DNA of 15,924 nucleotides, from positions 1 to 15,924 of the forward strand of contig DBYI01000095.1 in the NCBI GenBank assembly GCA_002310115.1, in the 5' to 3' direction. Positions within the stretch are counted from its first letter, which is position 1. Each line of letters starts with the position of its first letter. A program made the translations under genes and the position numbers. The notes beneath the pieces are model-generated. The model was not told the origin of the DNA, did no database searches, and saw only the letters and a list, made by a program, of their open reading frames with translations. Positions 14,252-15,924 of this stretch are shown here, one piece after another. The stretch comes from Ruminococcus flavefaciens (GTDB lineage: Bacteria; Bacillota; Clostridia; Oscillospirales; Ruminococcaceae).

Positions 14252-15924
14252 TTGAAGATGAGAACTTTCAAGAAGATCGTCGGTAGCGCAGTTTCTGCGA
14301 TGATGATCGCTTCAAGTCTCCCTGTTACCGTTATGGCTGCTGATCAGCAGACAAGAGGAAACATTGGTGGATATGACTACGAAATGTGGAATCAGAACGG
14401 TCAGGGCAACGCTCAGATGAACCCCAGCGCAGGTTCTTTCACCTGTTCATGGAGCAATATTGAGAACTTCCTTGCTCGTATGGGCAAGAACTTCGACAGT
14501 CAGAAGAAGAATTACAAGGCTTTTGGAGAAATTGTACTCACTTATGATGTAGAGTATACTCCAAGAGGAAATTCTTACATGTGTGTATACGGATGGACAA
14601 GAAATCCTCTTATGGAATACTACATCGTTGAAGGTTGGGGCGACTGGAGACCACCCGGAAACGACGGTGAGAACAAGGGAACGGTTACCCTTAACGGAAA
14701 TACATACGATATCCGCAAGTCAATGAGATACAACCAGCCTTCACTTGATGGTACTGCAACATTCCCGCAGTACTGGAGTGTTCGCCAGAGGAGCGGTTCT
14801 CAGAATAATACTACAAATTACATGAAGGGTACAATTGACGTATCCAAGCATTTTGACGCATGGTCAAAGGCAGGTCTTGATATGTCAGGTACTCTTTATG
14901 AGGTATCACTTAATATTGAAGGTTACAGATCTAATGGTTCAGCTAACGTAAAGAGCGTTACTGTATCAACTGATGGTTCAGGCGCAGGCGGCGGAAGCAC
15001 TTCTGATAACGGTGGCGGCAACGCAGGCGGCGGAAATGATGGTGGCAACGCAGGTGGCGGCCAGCAGGGCGGTTTCGACTGGAGTCAGTTCCAGGGCGGC
15101 GGCCAGCAGGGCGGTTTCGACTGGAGTCAGTTCCAAGGTGGCGGCCAGCAGGGCGGTTTCGACTGGAGTCAGTTCCAGGGTGGCGGCCAGCAGGGCGGTT
15201 TCGACTGGAGTCAGTTCCAGGGCGGTGGCCAGCAGGGCGGTAATAACGGCGGCAACGCAGGTGGCGGCAATGCAGGCGGTGGCAATGCAGGCGGCGGCGA
15301 CCAGACCACATATGCAGGCGCAGGCAGCTCTGAAGGCGTAGCAGCTCACCAGAACCTCAACTACAAGTATGAAAAGGGCGGCAGTGGCTTCAAGGATGTT
15401 ATGGGACCGTACTTCCGTCTCGGAACTTCTGTAAGTGGCTATGAAATTGGTAACTCACAGGCTCAGGAATTTATCAAGAAGAATTATAACTCGATCACCT
15501 GTGAAAATGAAATGAAGCCTGATTCTATTGTTAAGGGCGTTAATGGTGACGAAGTAAATATCAGCCTTTCTTCTGCAAACAGCATTCTTAAGTTTGCTGA
15601 GCAGAACGGAATCGGCGTTCGTGGTCATACCTTCGTATGGTACAGCCAGACTCCTAATTCATTATTCCAGGATAATGGCGGTACTGTATCAAAGGATCGT
15701 ATGAATAAGCGTCTTGAGAGCATGATCAAGAACACATTTGCTCAGATCAAGTCCAATTATCCTAACTTACAGCTCCATTCTTATGACGTATGTAACGAGC
15801 TCTTCGTTAATGACGGTGGCGGAATGAGACCAGCAAGTAATTCAAACTGGTCAAGAGTATATAACGGCAGCTCTGAGTTCGTTGTAAACGCATTCAAGTA
15901 TGCAAGACAGTATGCTCCTAAGGA
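14252..15924 (+). CDS. Bifunctional GH11-GH10 endo-1,4-beta-xylanase (3' end outside window)
   Basis: Secreted xylan-degrading enzyme; 557 codons are open to the window end. Residues 1-30 are a signal peptide (FKKIVGSAVSAMMIASSLPVTVMAA). About 35-240 is a GH11 xylanase: nucleophile Glu122 in MEYYIVEGWG, acid/base Glu223 in NIEGY. About 241-350 is a Gly/Gln/Asn/Ala linker holding four exact copies of QQGGFDWSQFQGGG (271-326). About 365 onward is a GH10 xylanase: YFRLGTSVSGYEI, CENEMKPDSI, RGHTFVWYSQTP (457-468) and YDVCNEL with acid/base Glu516. The GH10 nucleophile lies beyond the window. GH11-linker-GH10 is the architecture of Ruminococcus XynA-type enzymes. I prefer the TTG start at 14252 because GGAG (14240-14243) is 8 bases before it; ATG 14258 is 14 bases away. 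Any dockerin or carbohydrate-binding module would lie downstream. VWYSQ has Tyr where many GH10 enzymes have His. Confidence 0.93.
   Translation, partial: MKMRTFKKIVGSAVSAMMIASSLPVTVMAADQQTRGNIGGYDYEMWNQNGQGNAQMNPSAGSFTCSWSNIENFLARMGKNFDSQKKNYKAFGEIVLTYDVEYTPRGNSYMCVYGWTRNPLMEYYIVEGWGDWRPPGNDGENKGTVTLNGNTYDIRKSMRYNQPSLDGTATFPQYWSVRQRSGSQNNTTNYMKGTIDVSKHFDAWSKAGLDMSGTLYEVSLNIEGYRSNGSANVKSVTVSTDGSGAGGGSTSDNGGGNAGGGNDGGNAGGGQQGGFDWSQFQGGGQQGGFDWSQFQGGGQQGGFDWSQFQGGGQQGGFDWSQFQGGGQQGGNNGGNAGGGNAGGGNAGGGDQTTYAGAGSSEGVAAHQNLNYKYEKGGSGFKDVMGPYFRLGTSVSGYEIGNSQAQEFIKKNYNSITCENEMKPDSIVKGVNGDEVNISLSSANSILKFAEQNGIGVRGHTFVWYSQTPNSLFQDNGGTVSKDRMNKRLESMIKNTFAQIKSNYPNLQLHSYDVCNELFVNDGGGMRPASNSNWSRVYNGSSEFVVNAFKYARQYAPK
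15062..15241 (+). repeat. 42-bp tandem repeats in the xylanase linker (4 copies plus partial)
   Basis: Four head-to-tail 42-bp units start at 15062, 15104, 15146 and 15188, followed by a 12-base partial copy ending at 15241. Each encodes QQGGFDWSQFQGGG. The copies differ only at synonymous positions in the Gln-Gly codons at the unit end (CAG/CAA, GGC/GGT), so they arose by recent duplication or are being homogenised. GGC/GGT/AAC/GCA-rich coding flanks them on both sides (14980-15060 and 15242-15300). Copy number is likely to vary between strains. Confidence 0.95.

Noticed and set aside
15062..15241. Regular 42-bp repeats as a possible CRISPR array
   Set aside because: The units are directly adjacent with no unique spacers, and they are in frame inside a recognisable protein.
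14958..15349. Three overlapping open frames across the xylanase linker, including an Arg/His-rich one and a Thr/Ala/Leu-rich one on the minus strand
   Set aside because: They exist because the G+C-rich repeats lack stop codons in most frames. The plus-strand frame from 14252 carries GH11 and GH10 catalytic motifs on both sides and is the real gene.

Overview
The window looks like chromosomal DNA of a fibre-degrading Firmicute close to Ruminococcus (Oscillospiraceae; R. albus or R. flavefaciens type). Three things point there: a secreted modular xylanase joining a GH11 and a GH10 domain through a Gly/Gln/Asn-rich linker, A+T-rich intergenic DNA with strong GGAGG-type ribosome binding sites, and clostridial-type versions of PcrA, pyruvate kinase, FolC and the GGDEF/EAL proteins. 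The genus is inferred from these families and not from any search.

Layout. Positions 1-2020 hold minus-strand genes: a tRNA-Gln(CUG) ending exactly at base 1 with its own consensus promoter, a perfect 14-bp stem-loop, and a lipoprotein with a von Willebrand A domain (YfbK type). A divergent intergenic region (1912-2330) carries one promoter on each strand. Positions 2331-9743 are all plus-strand: pcrA-pyk (30 bp apart), a decayed membrane-protein gene, a GNAT acetyltransferase, a Dabb-family protein, an NADP-type short-chain dehydrogenase and folC, closed by a very long terminator hairpin. Stem-loops without U-tracts separate Dabb, SDR and folC.

Positions 9821-13903 are a cyclic-di-GMP locus. 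On the minus strand is a PAS/GAF-GGDEF diguanylate cyclase gene with two lesions: a frameshift or small deletion in the middle, and an in-frame TAA exactly at the F position of its GGDEF motif. Divergent from it is an apparently intact 7TM-PAS-GGDEF-EAL protein whose own GGDEF motif is degenerate but whose EAL residues are complete, so it should be a c-di-GMP phosphodiesterase. The locus therefore seems to retain only breakdown of the messenger.

From 14252 to the window end is the 5' part of the bifunctional xylanase: signal peptide, GH11, linker with four exact 14-residue repeats containing FDWSQFQ, then GH10, cut off after its acid/base glutamate. It starts at TTG, and its frame is open to the last base.

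The most promising items for a second look are the aromatic repeat linker of the xylanase, the doubly broken diguanylate cyclase beside a phosphodiesterase, the structured DNA between those two genes, and the broken membrane gene after pyk. I did not find convincing evidence of a wholly new multi-gene system.
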